Positions 13,152 through 22,534 of a stretch of DNA of 64,000 nt are shown here, in pieces. The notes beneath the pieces are model-generated. The model did not search any database. It was given only the letters and a program-made list of their open reading frames with translations, and had not been told where the DNA came from. Position 1 is the first letter of the stretch, and each line of letters begins with the position of its first letter. The DNA comes from Wolfiporia cocos (lineage: Eukaryota > Basidiomycota > Agaricomycetes > Polyporales > Phaeolaceae): positions 1 to 64,000 of the forward strand of contig JACCLO010000040.1 of assembly GCA_029448655.1 (NCBI GenBank). The letters are read 5' to 3'. The translations under genes were made by a program, and so were the position numbers.

Positions 13152-14735
13152 TCAATGACCTGGTTGATTGAGCCCACAAGCTCTGCAAATATAGTCGGGG
13201 CAGTCGAGGATCCAGTGGCTAGCGGATCCGCACTGCCGACAGGGTTGTTCAGGCGAGGGCCTTGCTGGTACCCGTAGGAAAAGGGATATCTCTGAGATAT
13301 TCGTTGTGTCGGTATCTCCAGTGGTGAGCGGCGCGGTGGAGGTTCCGTTGCGCCCATGTGGGTAAGGAGGCGGTGTCTCGTTCGTGCTCCCTCGCACCTC
13401 GCTCGAACTCCTCGCGGGTAATGCTCTGCACCGATGGAGATCGTCGAATAGGCGGCGTGCTATTCGCTCTTCGCTGTCGTTCTGGGGTAGCCCTAGGGCT
13501 CGTCGGGCGTGCAGGTGGTTCACGTCTCCCGTTGCCTCCCATACCAGGAATACGTGGCGTCGGGTCTCTAACTCCTGTTCGGCGGGCTCTCTGAGTCTTG
13601 GTAGGCAGTGGAAATAATACTCTATCGCCCTCCATAAAATCAAACGGCCTTGCAACTCGGCGTCGTTCGTCGGGGGTGAAAAAGCAGGCGGGTCGTGGTG
13701 TGTATTCGGGTCGACCGGGAGTAACGTGCTCGCGATCCTCGAAGTCGTTGAGCGCGTGTCGTAGTCGGGCCGTCGTGGTGGCGGCCAATCTGTCGATAAG
13801 TCTGTTGGTGAGTAATTCGAGTCCCTCTCTCTGCGCTCTGATCTGCCCCTCCATTCGGACAAGGTCCTCGGTGATGTTCTGGTACGAGCTGTAGACGTGT
13901 GTGAGGTCCTGCGCGATGTCGAAGAGGGCCGACCAGCCATCGGCTCGGCCAGCAAAAGGTCCCTCGGCCCTGTACCAGAGGAGGGCGTGTCTACTCTGCA
14001 GATGCTGGGGGGAGTACCTTCTTGGTGGCGTACCTCGCGGTCGGCCTTCTCGACGATCTGCATCGCCGGGGGTCGTGGTTCGGCGGGGGAGCTGGTGGCG
14101 AGTCGTCGACATACTATTACTGTCCTGTTTTCGAGTGTCGGGGTTGTCCTGACTCTCGTCCTGTGGTAGTCTTTTATCAGCTCCTTGGAGTGCTCCAAGT
14201 TCGCCTCGTCTTCCCATGAATTGTCGGCTGTGGCATAGCCTTTCCACTTGACGAAGTATTGATGCTTCTTTCCTTTCCATCTGTCAGCCAAGATGGCTTC
14301 GACTTCGTATTCCTCCTGTCCCTTGATGATATCAGGTGGCGGCCGTAGGTAATTGGGTCCGTGCACCCTTGTTTCTTTGAATGGTTTTAGTAAGGCAGCA
14401 TGGAATACCGGATGAATTTTCCAGTTCGCCGGTAACTGCAGCCGGTATGTCGTGGGTCCCATCTTTTCTGTGATGGTGAAGGGTCCTTCCCTTTTTGGTG
14501 CTAGCTTGTTAGATTCGTAGGGGATGGTTAGGTTCTTTGCGTCGAGCCAAACCTTGTCTCCTTTCTCGAGCTTCGGTAATTCTCGGAGGAAACGTCCCGC
14601 CATTCTTTTCTGAGCTAGTTCGTGCGCGATGAATGCCATCTTTCGCGCCTCTTTGATCTTTTTGATCCTGTCAACTGCTGCCAGGACGTTTCCTACCCTG
14701 TCGTAGTCTGGGAATCCCCTTGGAATATAACCCAA
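13152..14735 (-). CDS. Pol C-terminal part: integrase end, chromodomain, zinc-knuckle tail
   Basis: This 527-residue frame is the same frame as the pol ORF upstream and is separated from it only by a TGA at 14757-14759. It starts with the integrase C-terminal region (KGDKVWLDAKNLTIPYESNKLAPKREGPF, then HPVFHAALLKPF, the GPY/F-type module). A chromodomain follows at about residues 140-190 (EYEVEAILADRW...YFVKWKGY...NSWEDEANL). Chromodomains direct integration to chromatin marks. A basic, low-complexity stretch comes next. The end carries a CX2CX4HX4C zinc knuckle (CRQCGSASHWILDC) before the TGA at 13152. The region after the chromodomain is also open in another frame (13249-14280), so the real reading frame of the tail is unsure. 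Confidence 0.8.
   Translation of the reverse strand: MGYIPRGFPDYDRVGNVLAAVDRIKKIKEARKMAFIAHELAQKRMAGRFLRELPKLEKGDKVWLDAKNLTIPYESNKLAPKREGPFTITEKMGPTTYRLQLPANWKIHPVFHAALLKPFKETRVHGPNYLRPPPDIIKGQEEYEVEAILADRWKGKKHQYFVKWKGYATADNSWEDEANLEHSKELIKDYHRTRVRTTPTLENRTVIVCRRLATSSPAEPRPPAMQIVEKADREVRHQEGTPPSICRVDTPSSGTGPRDLLLAEPMAGRPSSTSRRTSHTSTARTRTSPRTLSEWRGRSERRERDSNYSPTDLSTDWPPPRRPDYDTRSTTSRIASTLLPVDPNTHHDPPAFSPPTNDAELQGRLILWRAIEYYFHCLPRLREPAEQELETRRHVFLVWEATGDVNHLHARRALGLPQNDSEERIARRLFDDLHRCRALPARSSSEVRGSTNETPPPYPHGRNGTSTAPLTTGDTDTTNISEISLFLRVPARPSPEQPCRQCGSASHWILDCPDYICRACGLNQPGH
13249..14280 (-). CDS. Overlapping 343-residue frame in the 3' tail of the chromovirus
   Basis: A second frame on the same strand lies inside the pol tail. 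Its middle (about 13600-13980) reads as a convincing helical or coiled-coil stretch (DGWSALFDIAQDLTHVYSSY, QNITEDLVRMEGQIRAQREG), whereas pol's frame there is S/T/R-rich noise. Further on, pol's frame looks more natural again. This may be a true accessory ORF, an alternative frame reached by frameshifting, or the result of an indel. No family recognised. Confidence 0.35.
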   Translation of the reverse strand: MERKEASILRQVERLCHSRQFMGRRGELGALQGADKRLPQDESQDNPDTRKQDSNSMSTTRHQLPRRTTTPGDADRREGRPRGTPPRRYSPQHLQSRHALLWYRAEGPFAGRADGWSALFDIAQDLTHVYSSYQNITEDLVRMEGQIRAQREGLELLTNRLIDRLAATTTARLRHALNDFEDREHVTPGRPEYTPRPACFFTPDERRRVARPFDFMEGDRVLFPLPTKTQRARRTGVRDPTPRIPGMGGNGRREPPARPTSPRATPERQRRANSTPPIRRSPSVQSITREEFERGAREHERDTASLPTWAQRNLHRAAHHWRYRHNEYLRDIPFPTGTSKALA

Positions 14736-14756
14736 GATTATTTCAAGGGGCGCAGG

Positions 14757-17700
14757 TCAGTTTTCGGTTCGCTTGGTGTTGTGCGCAAATTCGACGTCGG
14801 GTAGTCGTTGTACCCATTGGAAAGGGTCGTTCATGCAATAGATACGAAGGTACACTTCGATTTGTTGATTCATCCTTTCCGTTTGTCCGTCGGTCTGTGG
14901 ATGGTACGCCGTACTCATCGCAGATTCCGTTCCCTGCAGCTTGCATAATTCCTTGAACAGTTTCGATGCGAACTGTGGTCCCCTGTCTGAAATGATCTTT
15001 CGGGGAATGCCGTATTGTGAGTATATCTTTCGATGGAATATTTCTGCGGCCCCTTCGCTCGTGATTGTTTTGTCGCATGGGGTGAGAGAGATGGCCTTGG
15101 ATAGGCCATGGTCGACAATCACCATCATGGAGTCATATTTTCCGACTCTTGGCAGGTCGGTGACAAAATCGACCGAGCACTGTGAGAAGGGAAGGGCGTC
15201 CTCCCGTGTCGGTATTGGCTGTAAAGGGGGTTTTAGCGGGTTCCTATCAGGTTTCATCTGTTGACAGATTGCACAGCCTCGGACGTATTCCGGTATCATT
15301 GTTCCCATGTCAGGCCACCAAAAGTGGGTCTTAACCTGTACTGTTGTACCCCAGATCCCAGGGTGTCCGGCCGGGATCGTGTCGTGGTATTTTGAAATGA
15401 CGTCCCGTCGAAGGCCCTCATCTTTTGGCACGTACATCCTGCCCCTGTAGAGCAGTATCCCATCCGTTTGTTGCCATTCATCTGCGGTGGTTCTTGCGGG
15501 GAATTCGTCTGTGCCCCCTAGAGCACGGATCGCCTGTTCCGCAGATTCATCTCGATCGTTGGCGTTCTTGATTCGATCGATGATCGGGATCTGGATTGCG
15601 TGGACGACGAGTTCATTTGGAATCATGGTGATTCCCTCGTTGTCTTCGTTGCTTTCGTCTAGGTGATACAACCTGGACAATGTGTCGGCCATGACTAGTT
15701 TCCTCCCGGGGATGTGTTGTAATTTCAGGTCGAATTGCGAGAGGAATAGATGCCATCTCGCTTGTCGCCGATTTAGGCGCTGTGCGCTTCTCCAGTACGT
15801 CAGGTTCTGATGATCGCTTCGGATCAAGATCCGATGCGGTGCTCCTTCTAACAGGTGCCGCCATTCTTCTAGTGCTCGGACTATTCCGAGTAGTTCGCGA
15901 TCATAGATTTCGTAGTTCCGTTCTGTGGATGTCAGGGATTGTGAGAGATATCCCACTGGCCGTTCACGCCCCGTTTCATCTGTCTGTTTTAGCACTGCCC
16001 CTGTGGCAAACTGAGATGCGTCTGTTTCGAGGATGAATGGTTTCTCCTTGTCTGGCGTTCCTAGTGCGGGCGCCGTTGTGAATGCCTGCTTCATGAAGTC
16101 GAACGCCTTTTGTTCTTTATCCGTCCACTGGAATCCTGTCCCTGTGACCGTTTTCGTGAGATCCACCAGGGGTCGGGCGTGCGTTGAGTAGTGATCGATA
16201 AATTTCCGATAGAAGTTTGCAAATCCTAGGAAGGATCTGACTTCCTTGAGATTTCGGGGAGTCGGCCACTCTTTAATCCTATTGAGTTTCGCTGGGTCCA
16301 TCTGGATGTTTCCTGGGGTGATGACTAGTCCTAGAAATTCGACTCTGTCGACACCGAAGGCGCATTTCTCGGGTTTCACAAAGAGATGGTTATCCACCAA
16401 TCTCTGAAGGATTCGCCGTTCCCGTTCCTTGTGTGTTTTCTCGTCTTCTGAGAAAATGAGGATATCGTCCATGTAAACAAGCACCCATCCTTCGAAGATT
16501 TCTTCTTTCAGGATTTCGTTCATCATTGCCTGAAAGGTCCCGGGTGCATTGCACAATCCGAAAAACATAACCGTGGGTTCGTACAACCTTCGGTTTGTTT
16601 TGAAGGCCGCTTTCCATTCGTCTCCTTTCTTGATTCGCACGTTGTTGTACCCCGCTCTAAGGTCCATTTTCGTGAAAATCTTTGCTCCTTTTAGCTTTTC
16701 CAGGAGCTCCGAGATTAATGGCAAGGGATAGACGTTCTTTATCGTTCCTTCGTTCAGATATCGATAATCTTGACAGGGTCGTAGGCCGCTGTCTTTCTTT
16801 GGGACGAAGAAGAATGGTGACGCCATCGGGGATTTTGAAGGGACTATGAATCCCTTGGCCAGGTTTTCTTTTAGGAATTCGTCCAGCGCCTGTTGCTCTT
16901 TAGGCAACAGTGCATAGACTTTGCAGTCCTTCGGCACGAAATCGGGTTTTAATTCGATTGCGTGGTCCCATGGTCTCGACGGGGGGAACGCCGCTGCGGA
17001 CTCCTTACTGAACACCTTGGTAAAGTCTAGTAGGTGTTTCGGGACCATTTCCTCAATTGTTCGTTCTGGTTCAGGGGTTTTCTGTGCGAATTCTTGGGAC
17101 TTCGTCAGCGCTTTCCTGACAGCATTGATGATTTGTATCTTTGTTCGGAACTTCTTTCGTGTTTCCCCTTTCTCTCCTATGATCCTAGGGTTATCTTTTG
17201 CAAAGCGTCGGATCGCTTCGTACTCCTCAGGAGTATAGAGCCGCTGTGCTGTTTCTTCTGGCTGGTCCGTAGATCCAAATCCTTTCTCCCCTCGTTCTGT
17301 TTCATCTAGGTCCTCGACCTCCAAAATGTCGGGGGTTAGGTGTCGTTCGAAAATTATCTGGGCTATTCGCATGCCCGGGATAATTCTATGTGCTTTGTCT
17401 GAATAGTTGAAGACGATGGCTCCGACGTCTCCTCGGTAGTCCGAGTCTATGATTCCGGCCTGTACTACCAGTCCGTGTCTGAGGGTGTTGCCTGATCGTC
17501 CGGCCAACCTTCCATACGATCCCTTCGGGATCTTCATTTTTACTCCTGTGGAGACGAGTTTCCATCCTCCGGCGGGAATCTCGGTTTCTTCTGCAGCGTA
17601 AAGGTCATACCCTGCGGCTTCTTGGGTTCCCCTTGTCGGAATTTTCCCTTCTGGAGCAACTACCATTTCCACCGTATCCATTTGGATCGTGGCTTCCGGT

Positions 17701-18059
17701 TTCTTTTCTTCTGCCCCTAGTATTGATCGTACATCGACTGTTTGGTCCTTCCAGTCGATTGTGGGGTTTTCGTCTTTTAGCCATCCATACCCTAGAATCA
17801 TATTCTCTGTTCCGATCGATCCTACCAAGAATCGGACCTTTCGCGTTTTCTGGGTCTTCGGATATCGTAGTAGTATGGTGGCTTCTCGGTCTATTCGCCC
17901 ATCTTTGTTTTCTGTTCCGTCAACATTTTTGACGATAATCGGGTTCTTCAAGGGTTGCGTGGGCACCTTGTATTTTTCTACCACTCTGCTGTGGATCAGG
18001 TTTGACATTGCTCCTGAGTCGATTAGTGCATTGCACTTCACGGGTTTTGCCAGCGTCAT
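14757..18059 (-). CDS. Pol polyprotein: protease, dUTPase, reverse transcriptase, RNase H, integrase
   Basis: The 1100-residue frame holds these domains in order. Protease: ALIDSGA (catalytic Asp14). dUTPase at about 148-264, with all five motifs visible: AAGYDLYAAE, GRLAGRSG (usual Pro replaced by Gly), GIIDSDYRGDV (Asp205), RIAQIIF, and RGEKGFGSTD. RT at about 360-600 with VYMDD (529-532). RNase H at about 670-770 (TDAS, YDRELL, SDHQNL). Integrase from about 885: zinc-binding His892, His899, Cys929, Cys932 and catalytic Asp964, Asp1025, Glu1061 with 35 residues between the last two. The frame is open upstream of the first ATG and overlaps the end of gag in the -1 frame, so Gag-Pol is probably made by -1 frameshifting; a run of four T lies one codon before the gag stop. 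It ends at a TGA (14757-14759) after RTEN, beyond which the same frame continues. The dUTPase presumably lowers uracil in cDNA. Confidence 0.93.
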   Translation of the reverse strand: MTLAKPVKCNALIDSGAMSNLIHSRVVEKYKVPTQPLKNPIIVKNVDGTENKDGRIDREATILLRYPKTQKTRKVRFLVGSIGTENMILGYGWLKDENPTIDWKDQTVDVRSILGAEEKKPEATIQMDTVEMVVAPEGKIPTRGTQEAAGYDLYAAEETEIPAGGWKLVSTGVKMKIPKGSYGRLAGRSGNTLRHGLVVQAGIIDSDYRGDVGAIVFNYSDKAHRIIPGMRIAQIIFERHLTPDILEVEDLDETERGEKGFGSTDQPEETAQRLYTPEEYEAIRRFAKDNPRIIGEKGETRKKFRTKIQIINAVRKALTKSQEFAQKTPEPERTIEEMVPKHLLDFTKVFSKESAAAFPPSRPWDHAIELKPDFVPKDCKVYALLPKEQQALDEFLKENLAKGFIVPSKSPMASPFFFVPKKDSGLRPCQDYRYLNEGTIKNVYPLPLISELLEKLKGAKIFTKMDLRAGYNNVRIKKGDEWKAAFKTNRRLYEPTVMFFGLCNAPGTFQAMMNEILKEEIFEGWVLVYMDDILIFSEDEKTHKERERRILQRLVDNHLFVKPEKCAFGVDRVEFLGLVITPGNIQMDPAKLNRIKEWPTPRNLKEVRSFLGFANFYRKFIDHYSTHARPLVDLTKTVTGTGFQWTDKEQKAFDFMKQAFTTAPALGTPDKEKPFILETDASQFATGAVLKQTDETGRERPVGYLSQSLTSTERNYEIYDRELLGIVRALEEWRHLLEGAPHRILIRSDHQNLTYWRSAQRLNRRQARWHLFLSQFDLKLQHIPGRKLVMADTLSRLYHLDESNEDNEGITMIPNELVVHAIQIPIIDRIKNANDRDESAEQAIRALGGTDEFPARTTADEWQQTDGILLYRGRMYVPKDEGLRRDVISKYHDTIPAGHPGIWGTTVQVKTHFWWPDMGTMIPEYVRGCAICQQMKPDRNPLKPPLQPIPTREDALPFSQCSVDFVTDLPRVGKYDSMMVIVDHGLSKAISLTPCDKTITSEGAAEIFHRKIYSQYGIPRKIISDRGPQFASKLFKELCKLQGTESAMSTAYHPQTDGQTERMNQQIEVYLRIYCMNDPFQWVQRLPDVEFAHNTKRTEN

Positions 18060-18148
18060 GATTACCGGAATGAAGAGGGATCGATTCTTCTCGAACGAGG
18101 TAATTACATGCGCTGCTTTCTCGGAGGGTAAGACCGTGGGCTTCCCTC

Positions 18149-19984
18149 CTAGGCAAAATCCTGTTCTTCTACGAGCCGTGCTAGGAGCTCGGGGTTCTTG
18201 GCTTTCAGAGCCCTAATTGCTGTGACCGCTCTGTTAGCGGTGACATATTCAGTCTCTTCTTCGGAGACTTCTTCGATGCGAGCTTCTTGCTCGGCTTCTT
18301 CTTCTTCGGTTTTTCGAGTAGTCCGCCTAGGGCGGGCTGGTTTCCTCGGCCTCTTCGGGCAGTCTCGCGACATATGTCCTGGCTGATGACAGGTGAAGCA
18401 TTTTCCTTTCTTGATGTGATCGTCCCTTTCCTGGGTGGTCATTCGATCTACATCCATTGCGTTCGGATCTTTCGGTGCGGTTGTCTGTGGAGCACTAGTG
18501 CGTCCGTTATTCTGGTTCGAGGCTTGCCAAGCCTTTTTCTTGACAAACGGTTTGTCCCGTTTCAAGAATATCTTGTACGTATTTTCATAGTACGAGGCAG
18601 CGGACTGCCATTCATCAATGGTTGCTGGTAGCGGTCGAACACCGATGATGTATCGGGTCGTGTGTTCGGGTAACCCTTTCTCAAAGAGGGTTATGAGCAA
18701 CGCGTTTCCGTCCGCGCTGTATCGATCGTACTGGGCCTTTCCGGCCAAGTTGTTGAACTCGGTGATATAATCATCAATGTCCTTCCTGTCCTGGGTTACG
18801 TCCAGGATTTTCTTCCGCGCCTTCTGTACCTCTTCGATGGCTCCGAAGGCTTTCTGGAAGTCTGCATCAAACTGTGCAAGACTAGGTGGGAAGAATCGTT
18901 TCGTCTGGGGGTTCGTGTAAACCCGGTGGTAATTTTGTTTCCACTGGCCTGTTTTCCCCTTGTTCGAAATATAAGAGAGGATAAAGATCACTCTCTGAAC
19001 GTCGTTCTGGAATGATGTTTCGTACATCGTAAACCAGGAATTGCACTGGTTTATGAAGTTCTGCATGTCAGATCGTTCCCCGTCGAATACGTCTGGGGGA
19101 TTGATCTTTATCATCGGGGGTCGGTAGTACGGGTTTGGCGCCGGAGGTTGAGGCTGCGGCGCATTCGGTGGTGGAGGTCCTCCTCCTCCCGGGTATCCTC
19201 CACCTGGGTTTCCTGGGTTTCCTCCGGGGTTCCCTGGGTTTCCTCCAGGGTTTCCTCCTCCGGGGTTCGCGGGGGTTCCTCCTCCGAATCCTCCAGGAGG
19301 GGGGGCATTCCCTCCTCCGAGTCCGAAGTTTCCTCCCAGTCCTCCTCCGCTTGTACCTGCGGAGGTTCGTCCAAATAGGCCTGAAGGCCATGTTCCTGGG
19401 TTTGTCGTTCCCATTCCTCCGCTTGGGCTAGTCCAAGACGGATTTCCTCCGCTACCCATTCCGGGTGCGTTCTGTGGGGGGTTTCCAAAGAGGTCTGTTC
19501 CTCCAGCCATAGGCCCAATCCCACTCTGCGCAAAAGCAGATATAAATCCTGGAGGGTCCTGTCCTCCGGTCTGGCTGTTATCTGTTCCTGTAAAATTTCC
19601 AGGATTTCTCCCATCATCTCCGATGCGCTCAATTCCTGCCATTCCTGTGGCGCCCGAAGGCTGATTCGTATTTCCATCGGCATCGAAGGTTCTGTTGATG
19701 GTTTCGGTTTCGTTTTCGGTCAACGTCGCGGTTGACATCGGAGGGAGTTCTCCAAATCGTTCGAACGCTTCACGCGTTATTTCCCAAGCGGTCGTTCTTG
19801 CGGAGGGGTATACTTCTACCCACTTCGATGCCCTATCTTCTCTTGGAATGACAACAATTCCTCCGCGGTTACGGAAGGCTCCAATGGTGTCAGTCCACTC
19901 GTATCGGTTGAGTCTGTAGACTCCCTGAATGTCCTCGGGCAAGAGTTCAATCAGTCGTGCTGGGAATTCTGGTCCAAATATCAT
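18149..19984 (-). CDS. Gag polyprotein of the chromovirus
   Basis: 611 residues from ATG 19984 to TAG at 18149. A Gly/Pro/Asn-rich linker lies around residues 160-290. A capsid domain of the Retrotrans_gag type follows (PPDVFDGERSDMQNFINQCN, then FILSYI...KGKTGQWKQNY...FFPPSLAQFDADFQKAFG). A nucleocapsid zinc knuckle CX2CX4HX4C sits near residue 540 (CFTCHQPGHMSRDC), followed by a basic RPRKPARPRR stretch and an acidic tail. Gag builds the virus-like particle and packages RNA. The start is supported by its position about 45 bases after the LTR. A long frame overlapping the Gly-rich linker (19111-19683) is most likely a by-product of GGN codon runs. Confidence 0.93.
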   Translation of the reverse strand: MIFGPEFPARLIELLPEDIQGVYRLNRYEWTDTIGAFRNRGGIVVIPREDRASKWVEVYPSARTTAWEITREAFERFGELPPMSTATLTENETETINRTFDADGNTNQPSGATGMAGIERIGDDGRNPGNFTGTDNSQTGGQDPPGFISAFAQSGIGPMAGGTDLFGNPPQNAPGMGSGGNPSWTSPSGGMGTTNPGTWPSGLFGRTSAGTSGGGLGGNFGLGGGNAPPPGGFGGGTPANPGGGNPGGNPGNPGGNPGNPGGGYPGGGGPPPPNAPQPQPPAPNPYYRPPMIKINPPDVFDGERSDMQNFINQCNSWFTMYETSFQNDVQRVIFILSYISNKGKTGQWKQNYHRVYTNPQTKRFFPPSLAQFDADFQKAFGAIEEVQKARKKILDVTQDRKDIDDYITEFNNLAGKAQYDRYSADGNALLITLFEKGLPEHTTRYIIGVRPLPATIDEWQSAASYYENTYKIFLKRDKPFVKKKAWQASNQNNGRTSAPQTTAPKDPNAMDVDRMTTQERDDHIKKGKCFTCHQPGHMSRDCPKRPRKPARPRRTTRKTEEEEAEQEARIEEVSEEETEYVTANRAVTAIRALKAKNPELLARLVEEQDFA

Positions 19985-20018
19985 GTGCCCTTACACCGTG
20001 GTAGGTGAGGGTGTGATA

Positions 20019-20029
20019 AGCTCGACCTT
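20019..20029 (-). promoter_or_regulatory. Self-complementary primer binding site of the chromovirus
   Basis: Minus-strand sequence AAGGTCGAGCT begins one base after the 5' LTR. It is the exact 11-base complement of AGCTCGACCTT at 20365-20355 inside the LTR, which lies where the transcript should start. No tRNA-type TGG... site is present. This is the arrangement known for Tf1/sushi retrotransposons, whose mRNA 5' end primes its own reverse transcription. Confidence 0.75.
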
Positions 20030-20030
20030 C

Positions 20031-20737
20031 TGTTACGGGTCGAACACCCGTTCGTATATTCGAGTCGCGAATATAGATCGTTCTTCTGCATGTGGGCGTA
20101 TAGCCGTATGCAAGGCAAATGCTCGTTAGATGCCTTCAAGTCCTAGGTGAAGTTCCTAGGAGATCGTATAATATCCAATACGCGTTAGAGGATATAATCT
20201 GTTCAGGTGCGAGTCGAATAGAATATAAGACTCGCCTAAGTCCGAGAAGTCAGTGTGCACTTCGAGGACTTAGTCGTTCGGTTGCTCGAGTGAGAAATAC
20301 TGAGCGTAGTTTCCTACGTTTGAGAACGAGTATAAGACTTCTTGTTTATACAACAAGGTCGAGCTGAAGAGCCTTGACAATAAGTACATGAGCTTTTATA
20401 CTACGCTGGGTTTTAGGGGTCAAGTCCATCCCAGATGCCACCGCTACTATCTACGCTATAGTATCAAACGTTTGATAAGTATGTAGTGATGTATCCGAAA
20501 CGATAGATAGGGATGATGGTGGTTGAACACCATCTATCAGCTAATAAACGATGAAGGTGAAACGGTGGCAGAGTTGGATCTGCCAAAGGTGAAACGCGCC
20601 CTACATGCTAATACAACTGGGGATGCGCCCAGTAGAGTCACGAGTAGCCAGGGGGTTGGTTGCGCAACAAGTCCCTGTATCGTATTCGCCCGGTGGTGAG
20701 TTCTGTCGATATTCGAAAAATCAAAATAACCGTAACA
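20031..20737 (-). repeat. 5' LTR of the chromovirus
   Basis: 707 bp, partner of 12289-12995. It contains a minus-strand TATAAAA box (20400-20394) and the predicted transcript start (20365). The flanking duplication CTCCC follows at 20738-20742. Confidence 0.95.
20355..20400 (-). promoter_or_regulatory. LTR core promoter and predicted self-primer
   Basis: On the minus strand TATAAAA starts at 20400, and AGCTCGACCTT starts at 20365, 35 bases downstream, the usual fungal/metazoan TATA-to-start spacing. The 11 bases match the primer binding site at 20019-20029 as exact complement. Confidence 0.7.
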
Positions 20738-20785
20738 CTCCCCAACCTGAGTTGCCCGAGAAAATAGCCACGGACTGAAGTGGAT

Positions 20786-22534
20786 TAGTGATGTGCCAGG
20801 CCCAGCCCAGCTCAAAAGCCCCGGCTTCGGCCCGGCTTGGATGGCCCATGGCTTTTCAAAACCTCAGGCCAGGCCCTCATTGACAGCTCACGGCTTGGCC
20901 CGGCCTAGGTCCCAGCTTGGCCGCGGCCTACCACTGCTAAGATAATCGTCACTTTAGCTTCAGAGCTTGAGATTCACCTTTGCCAAACCTTTCCCAGATG
21001 AAATAGAACCTTTAATCCTCCGATCTATAGTAGGATTAAGCATGAAATAATCATTCACTAGCGCAGCATTCAGTAGCGTGCCTGCCATATGGGGGATCAT
21101 ATAGGCGCCCAAAAGTGAGTGGCAGGCTTCAACGTTGAGGACTTGACTTTTCTGTAGTTTTAAATAAACAAGATAGGTGCACAATGATTGAGTTGAGCAT
21201 ATAACTGGCCTGTATGGGCTTATATTGTGCCTGCCAGATATTGTAGCCATTAAGATCCCTAGGCCAGGGCTCAACAGCTTGGCCTGGCCTGGCCTGTATC
21301 TCAGGCCGGGCCCTGGGCCGTCTCTGTCACAAGCCAATTTCCAAGCCTAGTAGAACATCCTAGGTTGACACCCCACTCACGCCTCTTGCACGCTAAAGCA
21401 CTCCATCCAAGCCCAGCTGGATACGTACGGCAATGCTAGTAGAAGCCCTCCGATACACAAGTCACTACGGGCACTAGCAGACCACCAGCAGTCCGAACCT
21501 TACACCAGTCCCAGTCCCCGGCAGTCAGTACAATACTGCCTAGTCCATACAACCTAGTCATGGGCCACCTCTAGGAACCACCAGCGTGGCTAGCACAGCA
21601 GTAACCCCAAGACAATCCAGGTTACCAGCCATCGCACATACACTACACACTAACTAGAGGAATGACCTATATTATGCACGTGACCTAAACACTACGCCCA
21701 ATGTCTCACATCTCTTACACCACAGACACTCGCCATTACTGGCATAGACATTCCCCATTACAGGCAGGCCCCGACCTGTATAGACTTCTGCCCGTGGGAT
21801 GGCAGCAATCCCATACAAGCACTAGACCTATGCACCTACAGTCTACGAGTCTACGCCCTACGCCTTCCCTTCAGTACCGCAACCTCTGGGAACCCGGGCC
21901 GTGAACGATCGACCCTCAGTACCGTAACCTCGGGAACCTAGGCCACCAAAAGCACCTTCAGACCACATCTTGTCAAACCACGCCATTGGAATGGTGCACC
22001 CCCTGCCTGGGATGGCAGCACATGACCTATGAGGAGCACTGGTCGTTATACCCTGATCGACGAAAACCACCGATCATTACACCCGATCGAAGCACTGATC
22101 ACCACCGCCATTACTGGTATCACCCGATCGACAAGAACCACTGATCGTAACCCGATCGATTGGCAACCCCCCTGATCCAATCCCATCACACTACGTTGCT
22201 ATGGACATCTCGCTACGTACCAGTGCTCCAATGCCATTACCGGCCCCATAGCTTAGACCAATTGTATACCAGCAAGTAGATGACCCCATAGTCACGCGAG
22301 CCCCCACATGTACAAACAGTAGTAATATATAAGCCAGACAGTCTCGAGCATAAACCTCAGACTTGTCTTGGCCTCTTCTGGCTAGTAGTCCCAAATCAGG
22401 AAGGCACCTTTGTGTGAGCCCCCTTCCCCTGGTTGAGTGCTAGTTAGTAGCGTGTGTCAGTCTCAAGCCGTGCTGTAAAGCCCAGCTTGGCCCGGCCCAG
22501 CTCATGGCCCAAAGCTGGGCCTGGCACATCACTA
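20786..22534. mobile_element. hAT-like miniature transposon, copy 1 (carrying an LTR)
   Basis: The element starts TAGTGATGTGCCAGGCCCAG and ends with its inverted repeat GGGCCTGGCACATCACTA. It is flanked by a perfect 8-bp duplication, AAGTGGAT (20778-20785 and 22535-22542). The 8-bp duplication and TAGNG termini are hAT hallmarks. Without the inserted LTR it is about 609 bp. The outer 150 or so bases on each side are very GC-rich and partly self-complementary; the centre is AT-richer. No transposase is encoded, so it must be mobilised in trans. Confidence 0.85.
21325..22459 (+). mobile_element. Solo LTR nested in hAT-like copy 1
   Basis: 1135 bp, TGTCACAAGCC...GTGTGTCA, flanked by GTCTC duplications (21320-21324, 22460-22464). 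A TATATAAG box lies at about 22327 with a predicted start near 22362, giving plus orientation. Removing it restores the hAT-like element. Confidence 0.88.

Larger units (their letters stand above)
12289..20737 (-). mobile_element. Nearly intact Ty3/gypsy chromovirus with dUTPase
   Basis: An 8449-bp LTR retrotransposon. The two LTRs are both 707 bp (TGTTACGG...CCGTAACA) and differ at only about five positions by eye, so insertion is recent. A perfect 5-bp duplication CTCCC flanks it (12284-12288 and 20738-20742). Transcribed on the minus strand, it holds gag (19984-18149), then pol with protease, dUTPase, RT, RNase H and integrase (18059-14757), then integrase end and chromodomain (14735 on). 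Only one in-frame TGA interrupts pol. The chromodomain and the self-priming signals place it with the Tf1/sushi side of the chromoviruses. It landed in the reading frame of an unidentified gene. Confidence 0.95.

Noticed and set aside
17633..18216. Long plus-strand frames opposite pol
   Set aside because: They are antisense shadows of a clearly coding strand with RT, protease and dUTPase motifs.
19111..19683. A 190-residue Glu/Leu-rich frame overlapping gag
   Set aside because: It lies across the Gly-rich linker, where GGN codon runs produce long open alternative frames. The capsid and zinc knuckle are in the gag frame.
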